From: Amphibalanus amphitrite
Taxonomy: Eukaryota > Arthropoda > Thecostraca > Balanomorpha > Balanidae
Length of the DNA stretch: 64,000 nt
Assembly: GCF_019059575.1 (NCBI RefSeq)
Contig: NW_024881843.1
Coordinates: forward strand, 558,001 to 622,000
Direction of reading: 5' to 3'
Of this stretch, positions 23,296-34,640 are shown piece by piece. Numbering within the stretch: the stretch's first letter is position 1; every line of letters starts with the position of its first letter. The notes below the pieces were generated by a model. The model saw only the letters and a list, made by a program, of their open reading frames with translations. It was not told where the DNA came from and ran no database searches. Made by a program: the position numbers and the translations under genes.

Positions 23296-24144
23296 TTGCC
23301 AGATTTCAGGGTATCGTTCCGTGACGCAGCGTTGCAGCCGTGCGCGCAGGTGGGGAACCTGGGCGTCACTTTTGACAGTACTCTATCCTGGGACGCTCAC
23401 GTCTCCGAACTCAGCCGCCGGTGTACGGGACTGTTGATCGGTCTCTCCCATGCGCGCCACAGTCTCCCGGATGGCATCATTAGAACGCTCGTGACAGCAC
23501 TCGTTATCTCACGCATCCAATACTGCCTCTCAGTTTATGGCAATGGGTCCAAAAAAAAATTCGATCGTCTCCAAAAAATTTTGAACTTCGCTGCTAGAGT
23601 CATTTTCGGTCGCCGTAAATTTGCCCATGTCTCTGACCTGCGAAAAAAGCTCGGGTGGTTGTCCCCGCGTCATATGGCTGATTACCAAACCCTTGTTATC
23701 GCCCACAAAGCCATTCAGCGCGGCGAACCCGAGGAATTGGCAACCATGTTCGTCACAAACAGCGCTGTCCGGGAGAGACACTCCAGGCAAGACCACCTCT
23801 TTCACCTTCCGCGACCACGGCTGGAAACGGGTAGGCGGCGGTTCGGCTATCGAGCCGCTGCTCTACTCAACAGTCTCCCAACTCAGCTGTCGCAGCTGTC
23901 TCCCGCCCCCTTTGCCCGATCTGTTAAAGCCGCGATAGTGGGCGGGGCATCAACTGATCGTCGCTGACCAACAGTGAGTTGTACCTGTGGTACTACGAAA
24001 GTGTCTCTGTCCGTGCTTTGACGTGAGTGAATGTGTGAATGCTGTGAATGTTTAGATTAGTAACCGCGGATACGGATTCTGAGCAGTAATCGCCACGCAC
24101 TTTCAGAATGTGGATCGCTCATGATTGTTCAATACAATACAATA
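23296..24144 (+). pseudogene. CR1/Jockey-like LINE, 3' fragment with CAATA tail
   Basis: The open frame 23296-23967 encodes the C-terminal part of a LINE reverse transcriptase. It has the LGVTFDSTLSWDAHV block, the RCTGLLIGL...RHSLP region, NFAARVIFGRR, and a C-terminus with YRAAALLNSLP. The same blocks appear in the minus-strand fragment at 4706-5800, so the families are related but distinct. The 3' untranslated part ends in a short repeated tail CAATACAATACAATA at 24130-24144. The catalytic half is missing. Confidence 0.85.
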
Positions 24145-24521
24145 ATGTGCAGTTTTACTGGTGATAAGTAAAAAAATCATAGGTTTTGTTTCATAAAAGC
24201 ACGTGCCCAAGATTCTTACAGATAAGGTTAGGACGCTAGTCACGTGATCCTTTTTCTGCTTTTCCCAACCCTACTCACGATTGTCATAAGCCTTGATTTA
24301 TTCCTTGCACAGAGGCGTTTGTAGTTATTTTCAGAGGTGAAAAAAGGTGTCAACTCTCCAACCGGTGTTGGAGACAGAGTCAATCCAATAAAGGAAGGTC
24401 GTTGGAGACACAACCACTTTAATATAACACACACAGAAATATTGAGCGGAAAAACGGTGTAATTGAAAGTACCAAAAGGAACATTTTTTGGTGTAAAATT
24501 ACTCTGCTTTCTGGGTAAAAG
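24145..24521. other. Stretch without recognisable gene
   Basis: AT-rich, with stops in all frames upstream of the Tx1-like LINE. Nothing recognised. Confidence 0.4.
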
Positions 24522-25566
24522 AACACGAAGAGAAGGGAGGAACGAAGGCGAGAAAACCAATTGGAAAGAGATATACTTCTTTTAGAGAAAGAGCTTGACG
24601 CTTTAGGTACTCACTCATTGTACGATCAGATACAAAACAAGAAAAAAAAATTGAAAGACGTAAGGAGGATCAAGTTGGAAGGGAGTTTGGTTAGGGCGAG
24701 AGCTGTATGGAGGGAAAATGCGGAAAAACCAACAAAGTATTTTCTTACATTAGAAAAAAGGAGGTACGAAAGTAAGAGGATACCATGAATCAGATCGTCA
24801 GCAGGCTGCACAAGGAATCAAATAGAATTTCTTGATCTATTCCGTAGATTTTATCAAAAAAGGTTCAAAAGTGAGGATGAGTTTTTAGAGGGAGTTAATT
24901 ACGATGAATATCTATCAAACATGGATATTAAAAAAGTAAATGACCAGGACAAGCTCAATCTAGATAAGCCGTTGAACATGCAAGAATTAGGATCAACGCT
25001 ACAGAGAATGAAAAATGGAACGTCTCCAGGTAGTGACGGTTTTTCCGTAGAGTTTTATAAATTCTTCTGGGCAGACATAAAACACTTTTTTCATGCTATG
25101 GTAGTTGAGAGTGCCACAAAGGGTACAGCTCCTCTAACTTTAAAAGAAGGAATAATCGTGTTGTTACCTAAGCCAAATAGACCCAGAGATTTGATCAAGT
25201 CATATAGACATAACACTCCTAAATACTAGCTACAAAATCCTTTCAGGTGCTATTGCAAATCGATTAAAACTCGTGCTAGGAGACATAATCGAGGATTGCC
25301 AGTCTGCCTATTTAAAAGGGAGATATATTGGGGACAATATCAGGATGATTTACGACGTTATCCAACTCTTGAATCAAGAACAAAAGAACGGGGTCTTAGT
25401 AAGTCTGGATATAGAAGCAGCTTTTGATTCAGTCAGTTGGACTTTCATTAAGAAAGTCCTGGAGCAGAAAAACTTTCCGCATAGTATTACACATTGGTTC
25501 AACACACTGTATGCTGGAGCTTTTTCCAGAATTTTGTATAATGGTCATTTGTCGAGTAAAATAATG
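24522..25566 (+). pseudogene. Tx1/L1-like LINE, segment 1 (linker and N-terminal RT)
   Basis: First visible part of one LINE ORF2 that continues in four more blocks to 34203. It starts in the basic/coiled linker between endonuclease and RT, so the endonuclease is missing. It then has the RT blocks SPGSDGFSVEFYKFFW, the P-K-P-N fingers region, the QSAYLKGRYIGDNI region and LDIEAAFDSVSW. Frameshifts lie near 24786 and 25205. The segment stops where a hAT element enters at 25575. Composition is AT-rich, unlike the GC-rich LINE at 17.5 kb. Confidence 0.85.
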
Positions 25567-25574
25567 CTAACAAG

Positions 25575-26121
25575 CAGGGTTGTGCTTGACTCATGAGTCG
25601 AGTCAGAAATTTGACTCAACTCTGACTCAAATGAGTCAGATTTGAGTCGAGTCGGATAAAATGTTGAGCTGTTGAGTTGAGTCAGAGTTGAGTCGGACAA
25701 AAATATTAAGGTGTTGAGTTGAGTCAGAGTTGAGTCAGTAAAATAGCTTTTGACATTGAGTTGAGTCAAAAACATTTAGGAACATGAGTCAGCTGACTAA
25801 TCTTTCTAGAAACAATATATAGTATAAGTTTTTCATTTTCCCCCCGCTTAATAACTTAGGCCTGGCCCTGCTGCCGGATTTTTTCACCCCCCCCCCGCTC
25901 AACAGCTTTTTTATCTGAGTCAATTTTGAGTCAACACACTTGATTCAACAAAAAAATTGAGTCAAGTTTGAGTCAACTCATATTTTCATTGAGCCGCTTG
26001 AGTCATGAGTCGAGTCAAGGGAAAAAATCAGCTCCTTGTTTGAGTCAGAGTTGAGTCAGGGCATTCTGAAGTTGAATGATGAGTCGAGTCGGCAAATTTT
26101 TTTGAGTCGAGCACAACCCTG
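25575..26121. mobile_element. hAT MITE rich in GAGTC words
   Basis: A 547-bp element with termini CAGGGTTGTGCTTGACTC and near-complement, flanked by an 8-bp duplication CTAACAAG (25567-25574 and 26122-26129). The CAGGG terminus and 8-bp duplication are the hAT signature. The interior is mostly variants of 'gagtcgagtcagagttgagtca'. It splits the LINE RT between the LDIEAAFDSVSW region and the catalytic box. Removing one duplication leaves the LINE frame open across the site. Confidence 0.92.
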
Positions 26122-26674
26122 CTAACAAGGTCTTGTAGACAGGGGGATGCGCTAAGTTGTTACTTGTTTATTCTTGTGATGGACGTTTTAGCGAAAAAGA
26201 TTCGAGGAAATGCAGCTATCAAAGGAATTAAAATAGACAATGAGGAACACAAAGTGCTCATGTATGCAGACGATACGATTTGTTTACTCGAACCAGAGAA
26301 AACAAGCATGATGGAACTCTTCCAAGAGATAGGATGGTTCGCGAAGTATTCGGGACTAAGTCCAAACCTCGATAAGACTCAAGCTATGTGGATAGGGAAG
26401 GCATGCAGAGAAAATCGTTTTCTTCAGATAAATTTAGCTGTAAAGTGGAGTGAAACGATTAAAGTCCTAGGGGTCACTTTCGATAATGAACTGCAAAAAG
26501 TAACAGAACTGTACACAGAGAAGGTAAAGGAAATCAAAAGAGAAATAACGAAATGGAAGTTCAGAAACGTATCACTGGAAGGAAAAGTGGTAATAATAAA
26601 ATCGATGCTGATCTCCAAGATTAGTCACCTGCTCACAACGCTCCCTGACCCATCAAAAAAAATTATCAAAGATC
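26122..26674 (+). pseudogene. Tx1/L1-like LINE, segment 2 (catalytic RT and thumb)
   Basis: Continues the same LINE after the hAT insertion. An RQGD-type motif precedes LFILVMDVLAKKI, then comes the catalytic YADD (tyrosine codon at 26263). A GLSPNLDKTQ region and the KVLGV thumb block follow, then the VSLEGKVVIIKSMLISKISHLL region typical of L1/Tx1. It ends at TTAA 26675-26678, where the next element is inserted. Confidence 0.88.
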
Positions 26675-26678
26675 TTAA

Positions 26679-27857
26679 CCCGCGCCCCACTGGGGGGGGG
26701 GCTATTTATAGCCCCCCTCCCGTTTTTCTGCAATAACTTCCAAACCGCTTGACGGATCGACGCCAAACTTACAGTACCTTTGGCTGCATCAATTTGACAC
26801 CTTGTGTCAAAATTTGAACTTCGTAGCTACCATAGGTCGGCCGGAAATGACGTCAGAGTGACGTCATGTTCGGCCGATTTCGACGCAAAACATTGAACCA
26901 CGGCAATCGCTCCCAAGAGCTCAGTTTTTAAGCTAGATCCAATTTCTTTGCATGAAAGAACTCAGAATTGACCGCGCTATCAAACTGCTATCTCGAATTT
27001 TCAAAATTTTGAAAATTTCGAAAATTTGATATAATAATATTCAAAATTTGTATTTTTATATTTTTTTCAAAAAGTTTTTGACTTTTCGAAAAAAACCGGA
27101 ATATATGTGACAGAACGCATGATTATGACTAACTCTAGCAAGTTTTAGCTAAATATCTTCAAAAATGGCCAAGTTATACGCATTATTGCAAAAAAATTCA
27201 CAATTATTAATTTTTCAAATCAATTTTTCAGTACGTATTTGACATCGTACACCAATATAAATGGCACCATCGTGTTCCTGAGCTCAAACTGCATCCAATA
27301 GACACCTTTTTTGTTGAAAAATTTTAACTTCAAAATTTGACCTTTTTTGACCTGAAAGTGACCTGACCTAAGCTAAATTCGACTCAAAATGACCTTGAAC
27401 GACACAGACGACATCAAATTCGAAATCTATGGCCTAAATGGACCATAAAACATGTGTCACGTGACCGACGCATTATAAAATATTTTCGTGACCTGTGATG
27501 ACCTGACCTTGACCTGAAAATCAAAGTAAAAGCTTTGTACCCTCAGGGTATCTAGAGCATCTGTTTAAGAGTGTGCGTACCAAAAATGAGCCTGATCTGA
27601 CTTGTAAGGCGGCGGCCAGAGCCCAAAATGTGAACAAGCCAAAATGCTAATAATTTTTACTTTGACCTGACCTGTGACGTCATCGGTGACCTCGAGGTCA
27701 ATGAAATTAGATTTCGTTCGACAGTTTTTCCGGGGCTATCAGACGCCGTTTGAATTTTGACGATCGGCCCAGTAGTTTCGGAGTTAGGAGGGGGGGGCTA
27801 TGAATAGCCCCCCCCCCCAGTAGGGCGTGTTATACACAGACCCCAGTGGGGCGCGGG
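26679..27857. mobile_element. TTAA-flanked element, CCCGCGCCCCACTGGG type
   Basis: A 1179-bp insertion in the LINE, flanked by TTAA at 26675-26678 and 27858-27861. Termini are CCCGCGCCCCACTGGGG and complement. Hairpins of G run, loop and C run lie at 26692-26720 and about 27788-27818. The right terminus is doubled: an inner 'cccagtagggcg' copy sits about 32 bp inside the outer CCCAGTGGGGCGCGGG. The interior carries the 'gacctgacctgtgacgtcatcggtgacct' block shared with 36216-37397. Confidence 0.9.
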
Positions 27858-27861
27858 TTAA

Positions 27862-28063
27862 CAAGACTCTTTTCAGCTTTCTGCGGCATGGAAAAGGAGA
27901 AAAAATCAAACGGGAGTCTTTGATGAAAAACCATCTCAATGGAGGAGTGGACATGGTTGATTTAACAAGCTATATGAGAGCCTTGAAGCTATCTTGGATT
28001 AGGAGGTGCATTGTAAAGCAAGGAATATGGAACGCAGTTGCACAGAAAAGTACGGGTAAAAAT
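27862..28063 (+). pseudogene. Tx1/L1-like LINE, segment 3
   Basis: Continues the LINE frame (LFSFLRHGKGEKIKRESL... region followed by LTSYMRALKLSWIRR), a block typical of the L1/Tx1 post-RT region. It ends at the next insertion at 28064, inside the duplicated target GTAAAAAT. Confidence 0.85.
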
Positions 28064-29439
28064 CACGGACGTATAAATAAACTGGACTGACGATCCCAAT
28101 GGACCTCCTATGGAAGATAGTGAAGCCGACAAGGCGCCATTTTACGTTGCCAAAAACCCGTGCTCTGAAAGGTCATCGAGCCAATACAATTGGAATTGCG
28201 CCTAAACGGATGATCGGATCGAGATGCTGGTGGTACCGTTCGACGGGTAATGCTTTGAGGCAGGTGATGTTGCATGTCACAGGTCATTCGGTGTCACGTG
28301 GCGCGTGCCACGTGCCGACAAAGTCAGGAAGGGCAAAAACCTTTAAGCGACGCTCCAAATTAAACGGTGGGCGGCACAGGTGCCAAATTCACAGGTCACA
28401 TGTCCCGGTGTTTGACCATTAACATATGGTATGCTCCGCAGCAGGGGGTGCGGAATGCACGCGCCAGGGGCGAATGACATGTTTTGAGGAGGCATCCTCC
28501 GATTCCGGAAAACTTTGACCTAGGCACACCAAATTTGGCACACTGACACGACTGAACGAGCGCTTTAAGGCGCTGTGCAAATAGATGTGCTGGGGTACAC
28601 GGTGCACGTGCTGTGCACGTGCAAACCTTTTGATGTTGCACTCTGTGTCACATATACGGGCAGAGCGGGTAGCGCTAGCAAGCTCAAAGTGCTAAATTTA
28701 CCCAGGCCAACCAGAATGTATTCCTGCATAGTTATTGAGCATATCCATCTCCTGGTGGACCCGGAAGGTGCGCTCTGCACGTGCAAAAATTATCCGCGCC
28801 GGGCGGTGGGGATGCTTGGACACCCCATGTAGATTTATGTAAATATCTCGAAAACGGCGTTGTGGAGCGCCGCTGTTTTTAGCACACCCTTTCATGCATC
28901 TTTTTCACACATGCTGCATAATTTTCAGACCCAGGTCACTCAAGGCTAGGTCACCAGGTTACGTCCAAGTGGCCTTACCTTAGGAAAAGTTATAATGCCC
29001 ATCATAGCTACACAGACTGAACAATCGGTCTAAAACGTTGGCAGCGATTACTAAGAGCACCATATATACGTAAAATACCTCTACCTCGGTAGTTCACTGT
29101 CACTGACCTAGGGTTCTGTTGATTTTGCGACCTTTCTATTATAGGTAAGTCAATGGGAGACAATTGAACTGCGTTTCTGTTGCACGAAACTCATATTAAC
29201 ATACTAAACAATGCACTCAAATAACGGGACACGGGTAGCAGGGAAACGTGACATATTTAATCAGGAAATTGCACCTGTGACCTCTACTTATGTCCTGGGG
29301 TTATTTCAGGTCATGACAGTCATCCACAACATTTTAACAGTAACCTTTGGTAGAGACATGCAAGAGCGCTGAAAACACTTTTGATATGTTTAGTTCAACT
29401 TCGTAAATTGAGGTTGTTGCGAGTTCTACGGGTCATTTA

Positions 29440-30790
29440 TCAGGAATGTCATGTTTGTTTTGATCACAGCTGATGTTTTCATGCAATTAGGCCAGGTCGG
29501 GTCAGGTCAGATCAGGTCAGGTCAACCAGTAGGTGTCCTGCCGCTTATCCATAGTAGGTGTCAACCACCACTGATGGCGTCGTAACATGTTACGAAGGCA
29601 ATGAAACTATAACTTCTTAAATGTTAAACTGAATGCTAAATTCGAAATCAGCTCCAAAAAACTGTCCTAGAAACATGTAAAACTCGAAAAGGTGAACCAA
29701 GGTCATTTAACCCTCGCATGTGTAGGGGGTCGGATGGACCCCCCCCCCCCCATGGTTTTTCGCGAATAACTCGCGTAAAAAGCGGCCGATCGCAACGAAA
29801 CTTTCAGTACCCTTGCATTGATCAATTTTACACCTACTCTTAAAATTTCATGACCCTGACCCAAATGACCTTTGACCTGTGACCTCTTTTCCGAGACCAT
29901 GTTTGGCCGGAATCGCGATTCCGCGTATGTCGGCTCGCATTAGACGCGCGTTTGCAAGCTTTCGTGGTTTCAAACGTTCAAACATGTGATTTGATGTTGC
30001 TCCCATGCATTAGGGTGGGTGTCAAGCTCACCTGAAGGTCAGGCCAGGTCATTGACCTTTGGTGACCTCGGGTGACCTCGGTTCACTTTTTCGAGTTTTA
30101 CATGTTTCTAGGCTAGTTTTTGTAGCTGAATTCGAATTTAGCAACCATTTGAACATTTACGAAGTAGTTTTGGTGCCTTCGTAACATGTTACGAAGCTGT
30201 CAGAGGCGGTTGACACGTACTACGAATACCCGTCACAACCCCTACCGGTTGACCTGATCTGACCTGACCCGACCTAGTCTAAATGCCTAAAGACATCATC
30301 TGTGATCAAAACTAACACGATATTCGTGATCAGCACCCCGAAAAACCCCTCAGCAGCCACACTTTACGACTTTCTAATAGGTCCCGATTTTCCCGACTTC
30401 GGGTCGTTGACCTGACCTGGAAGGTCAACCAATGACCTAGGACCTTAAAATTGGGTATCATCGGCTTCCTCTCGTCACGGGCAACACGCTCGTTTTTCCG
30501 CGAAGCTCTAGCTCGATCAGGGGCCAAACGGCAAGGGGGGTCCAACCGACCCCCCCCCCCCCTACACATTAGAAGCTGGCAAACGCCGCACACATGCGAG
30601 GGTTAAGGTCAGTGACCTTGACCTAATTTTCACGTGACCTTGACACCCACCATATTGCATGTGACCAGCATCATATCACATGTTTGAACGCTTGAGTTGA
30701 AACCACGAAAAGACAGCAAACGCGCAGCTAGTGCGCGCCGACATACGCCGAATCGCGATTCCGGCCAAATGCATGGTCTCGTAATAATAA
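29440..30790. mobile_element. Old part copy of the 22.0-kb TTAA family, interrupted
   Basis: 29450-29706 and 30607-30790 together align with the interior of 22027-22933, from 'cagatgatgtctttatgca' to 'gaatcgcgattctggccaaa'. This includes the TTCGTAACATGTTACGAA palindrome. The copy has lost both ends and is split at an internal TTAA by the younger element 29711-30602. Confidence 0.8.
29711..30602. mobile_element. TTAA-flanked element, CCCTCGCATGTGTAG type
   Basis: An 892-bp element with termini CCCTCGCATGTGTAGGGGG and near-complement, flanked by TTAA at 29707-29710 and 30603-30606. Hairpins of G run, loop and C run lie near both ends (about 29725-29752 and 30534-30565). The interior is a reverse-oriented relative of 22027-22933. 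It is inserted into a remnant of its own family. Confidence 0.9.
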
Positions 30791-32254
30791 CTTAATATCA
30801 GATGCTGATTTACCGCTACTCAGTCAAGTTAAAACCATTTCTTGGCCGCGGTCACCGGTCCAGGCCACCACATAATCGTACCTATTACACCGCGCTTGCT
30901 CAATGCTCAGTTCGTATTGTAAAAGCACTGCGGCACAGCATAGATGCAGGCGCTCTGCTACTGCCATCTATGGGTGAAAGATGAAGATAATGGTTGTTGT
31001 GGTACAGTATCACTACAGGCGCCGATAATGCTTTATAATTGTACTTTTTGTGTTAAGACTGCAAGAGCTTTTGCCTTTTGCGCTACCTACAATTAATCTT
31101 TTTTTTGTCATTTCTTCATTTTTATGTTGGTAAATGAAGCGCAGTTCAATTGTCTCCCATTGACTTACCTATAATAGAAAGGTCGCAAAATCAACAGAAC
31201 CCTAAGTCAGTGACAGTGAACTACCGAGGTAGAGGTACTTTACGTATATATGGTGCTCTTGGTAATCGCTGCTAACGTTTTAGACCGATTGTTCAGTCTG
31301 TGTAGCTATGATGGGCATTATAACTTTTCCTAAGGTAAGGCCACTTGGACGTAACCTGGTGACCTAGCCTTGAGTGACCTGGGTCTGAAAATTATGCAGC
31401 ATGTGTGAAAAAGATGCATGAAAGGGTGTGCTAAAAACGGCGGCGCTCCACAACGCCGTTTTCGAGATATTTACATAAATCTACATGGGGTGTCCAAGCA
31501 TCCCCACCGCCCGGCGCGGATGATTTTTGCACGTGCAGAGCGCACCTTCCGGGTCCACCAGGAGATGGATATGCTCAATAACTATGCGGGAATACATTCT
31601 GGTTGGCCTGGGTAAATTTAGCACTTTGAGCTTGCTAGCGCTACCCGCTCTGCCCGTATATGTGACACAGAGTGCAACATCAAAAGGTTTGCACGTGCAC
31701 AGCACGGTGCACGTGCACAGCACGTGCACCGTGTACCCCAGCACATCTATTTGCACAGCGCCTTAAAGCGCTCGTTCAGTCGTGTCAGTGTGCCAAATTT
31801 GGTGTGCCTAGGTCAAAGTTTTCCGGAATCGGAGGATGCCTCCTCAAAACATGTTATTTGCCCCTGGCGCGTGCATTCCGCACCCCCTGCTGCGGAGCAT
31901 ACCATATGTTAATGGTCAAACACCGGGACATGTGACCTGTGAATTTGGCACCTGTGCCGCCCACCGTTTAATTTGGAGCGTCGCTTAAAGGTTTTTGCTC
32001 TACCTGACTTTGTCGGCACGTGGCACGCGCCACGTGACACCGAATGACCTGTGACATGCATCATCACCTGCCTCAAAGCATTACCCGTCGAACGGTACCA
32101 CCAGCATCTCGATCCGATCATCCGTTTAGACACAATTCCAATTGTATTGGCTCGATGACCTTTCAGAGCACGGGTTTTTGGCAACGTAAAATGGCGCCTT
32201 GTCGGCTTCACCTGAATGGAGGTGGTTGCGGGTCCAGTTTATTTATACGTCCGT

Positions 32255-32656
32255 GGTAAAAATATATATTTCTGGCAAATGAGTCAAACAGCTTTGAAAA
32301 GAAAGGCATCTCGTACTAAGAATCTATTCTGGAGAGACGTGATGATAGCATTAGCAAATTTCAGGGAAATATGCTCACAGAAGCTAGGTGTCGAGGAGCT
32401 AAACTCCACAGCTATCTTTTTTTCTGATGCTACTAAGTTCAAAACTTCATGGATTGAAGAATGGTATGTCAAAGGCATCAGATCGTTGAATGACTTATTA
32501 AAAACAGATGAATCTTTACTAGGTTTTGAGGAATTAAAACGGACCTACAACATTACAACCACTTTTCTGGATTATGCAACACTAATAAGTAGCTTACCTA
32601 GAGAATGGAAGGAATCCGGAGAAAAGGTGAAGTTATTTGGACCAAGTATAGATCCA
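32255..32656 (+). pseudogene. Tx1/L1-like LINE, segment 4
   Basis: The LINE frame resumes after the 28-32 kb element with SQTALKRKASRTKNLFWRD and continues through a region with conserved tryptophans and DLLK. I infer it to be the post-RT C-terminal region. It ends at TTAA 32657-32660. Confidence 0.82.
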
Positions 32657-32660
32657 TTAA

Positions 32661-33537
32661 CCCTATTAGTGGCAGGCTCCTGGCTACCCCTATTAGTGGC
32701 AGGGGGGGGGGGGCTGTTTACGACCCCCCTTGATATCTCGAGATCTAACGGGCCGATTTTCAAAATTCAAACGGCATTCGACTTCGCTCAACGTGATCTA
32801 CATTTCTAAAAAAAAAAATTAAGAAAATGTCAAAAGGGGGGTTGAGGGGGGTAAAAACGGGCAAATTGCAGATACATTTTAGACTGCTTATCACGGCCAG
32901 GTTTCTGAACCAATCTTAACGCAACTTTTGCCGATCGATAAAGAATGAACCAGGAATTCACATGGATCCTAAAAATATGCATTTTCAAAAATCATAGGCG
33001 GATACAGATCATTGAGATTGGGGGTACACAAAAAGTATAGCAAATAAGGTTTTTGTTGGTACTGTTTCTAAAAAGGGTGGTAATGGTCTTGTTATGTTAC
33101 AATTTTCTTATGAGAGAACGACTACAATTGTATTGGTCATGCATAGGCGGTGTCAGGGCACCTATGTTGGGAGGTAAAACATAACCCCCCTTTTTGGACG
33201 CCTGGATCCGCCTATTATAGCAAAAACGTGTCAAAAGAGGATGCACAATAACTTTGTATATGTTATCACATGATAAAACTGGTGCATACAGTTATAATAC
33301 ATCAGCATCGTGATCATCGCCCAAATGACTCGCTTCACGAATAGGACCCCCCAATTCCCAGTGCTCTGGAGCCGCCCTTGGTAAAGTTATGAACTTGAAA
33401 TTTTCAGGGAATGTGCCCAATTTAGTTTTAGGAAAAGTCAGAAAATTTCAGCATCGTAGCTTCAGCGGTTTCGGAGATATTCCCGAAAAACCTGAGGGGT
33501 GGATGAAAACAACCCCCCCCCCCTGCCACTAATAGGG
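32661..33537. mobile_element. TTAA-flanked element, CCCTATTAGTGGCAGG type
   Basis: An 877-bp element with TTAA at 32657-32660 and 33538-33541. Termini are CCCTATTAGTGGCAGG and complement. The left terminus is present twice: the outer copy starts at 32661 and an inner copy about 27 bp further in. The second is followed by a long G run, loop and C run (about 32700-32728). The right hairpin lies at about 33494-33522. It interrupts the last third of the LINE. Confidence 0.92.
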
Positions 33538-33541
33538 TTAA

Positions 33542-34203
33542 TAAGCTTGATTATTTCTAGAAACACGGGTACATCACATTTAAAAAATGTCTTCAGACAG
33601 GAAAGAGTGAGAGATGTCAGAAACATATGGGAAATGTCCTGGGAGAGAAGGCTGGGTCAAATCGATTGGCAGCAAATATACAGAAGTCTCAGGGGCACTC
33701 CACAGCAGTATAGAGCAGTTAGGTATAAAATCATTACAAGAACAGTAGGAACAAACAGCTTTCTCAACAAAATTGGATTAAGGGGAACCGATTCATGCAG
33801 TTATTGTACGGAGCGTGAAAATATAGAACATAAATTCTGGTATTGTTCGAGGATTAAGGCTTTCTGGGACAATGTTGAAGCGTGGTTGACCAGAATTCAG
33901 ATAAACACACCAGAAAGGATAACCAGGGTGAAGGAGGTAATTCTAGGCGGCACAGAAAATGCGATTATAAACCATATTGTTAGTGTAGGCGTGTACATGA
34001 TTTACTCTGGGAGGAGACTTTCGGTAGACACACTTATAACCATACTTACGATAGATCAGACAAGTGAGATGTATTGGGCAAAGGTGAACAATAAAATGAA
34101 CTCTTTCAATGCTAAGTGGTCGACAAGAATAGGTCAGAGAAGGGGCGAAACCAACTGGCTCCTTGGCTCGCCTCGGCCCACAGAGCATACCGCAAATATA
34201 TGA
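33542..34203 (+). pseudogene. Tx1/L1-like LINE, segment 5 (C-terminus)
   Basis: The last block of the LINE ORF. It holds a zinc-binding motif CSYC-X7-H-X4-C (CSYCTERENIEHKFWYC), typical of L1/Tx1 C-termini, followed by FWDNVEAWL and a stop at 34201-34203. The five blocks together run from linker to C-terminus of ORF2. All the breaks between them are clean insertions with readable target duplications. Confidence 0.87.
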
Positions 34204-34264
34204 TAGTGTGTGTGTGTGGTTCACGGTGATTGTATAAGAAATGTATGGAAAAAACTGCAAAAAA

Positions 34265-34640
34265 TCAGCCACCGCTCCCATGACTCATCCGGGCCAACCC
34301 GGGACCGGCCTCTTTGACTGGGGCCGGTCGGCCGGCCGGGCGTGCGGGGCGCCGGCACCTACAAGTCGACGGCTCGCACGTCCGGCCGGTGGATAGGGGG
34401 CGCCGCCCGCGATACCCCTTCGCCGGGCGGCGCGGGCGGTGGCTGATGGCCCGCCTGGAGCGCCGGGGAGGTAACCCACAGCTCTCCCCGGCTGGGGAGG
34501 TATCCCCCAGATCTCCCCGGGGCCGGGGCGTTTTCTTTAGTCCATGATGGGACAACGCCCCGGCTTGGCCAGGCGGGCCACACCACGTCGCGTGGTGGTG
34601 GCGGCGAGCTATAGGTATTTTTATAGCTCGGCCGCCGCCC
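34265..34640. other. GC-rich island with hairpin
   Basis: A sharp rise in GC next to AT-rich LINE sequence. It contains blocks such as ggccggtcggccggccgggc and an inverted pair ggcggcgagctata / tatagctcggccgcc (about 34593-34637). Its frames give Pro/Arg-rich text with no known motif. It may be the 5' region of another GC-rich element; not proven. Confidence 0.4.

Larger units (their letters stand above)
28064..32254. mobile_element. Foldback-like element inserted in the LINE, itself carrying TTAA elements
   Basis: The termini begin CACGGACGTATAAATAAACT at the left with the complement at the right. The arms are inverted copies (about 28064-29173 and 31137-32254) differing by few substitutions. 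The target duplication is GTAAAAAT (28056-28063 and 32256-32263). Adding the ambiguous flanking G gives 9 bp. The arms contain clusters of GCACGTGC words at about 28602-28625 and 31690-31735, with one extra copy in the right arm. They also contain 'atatctcgaaaacggcg' and TGACCT words. The central 2 kb holds an older and a younger TTAA element. No transposase. Confidence 0.85.
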
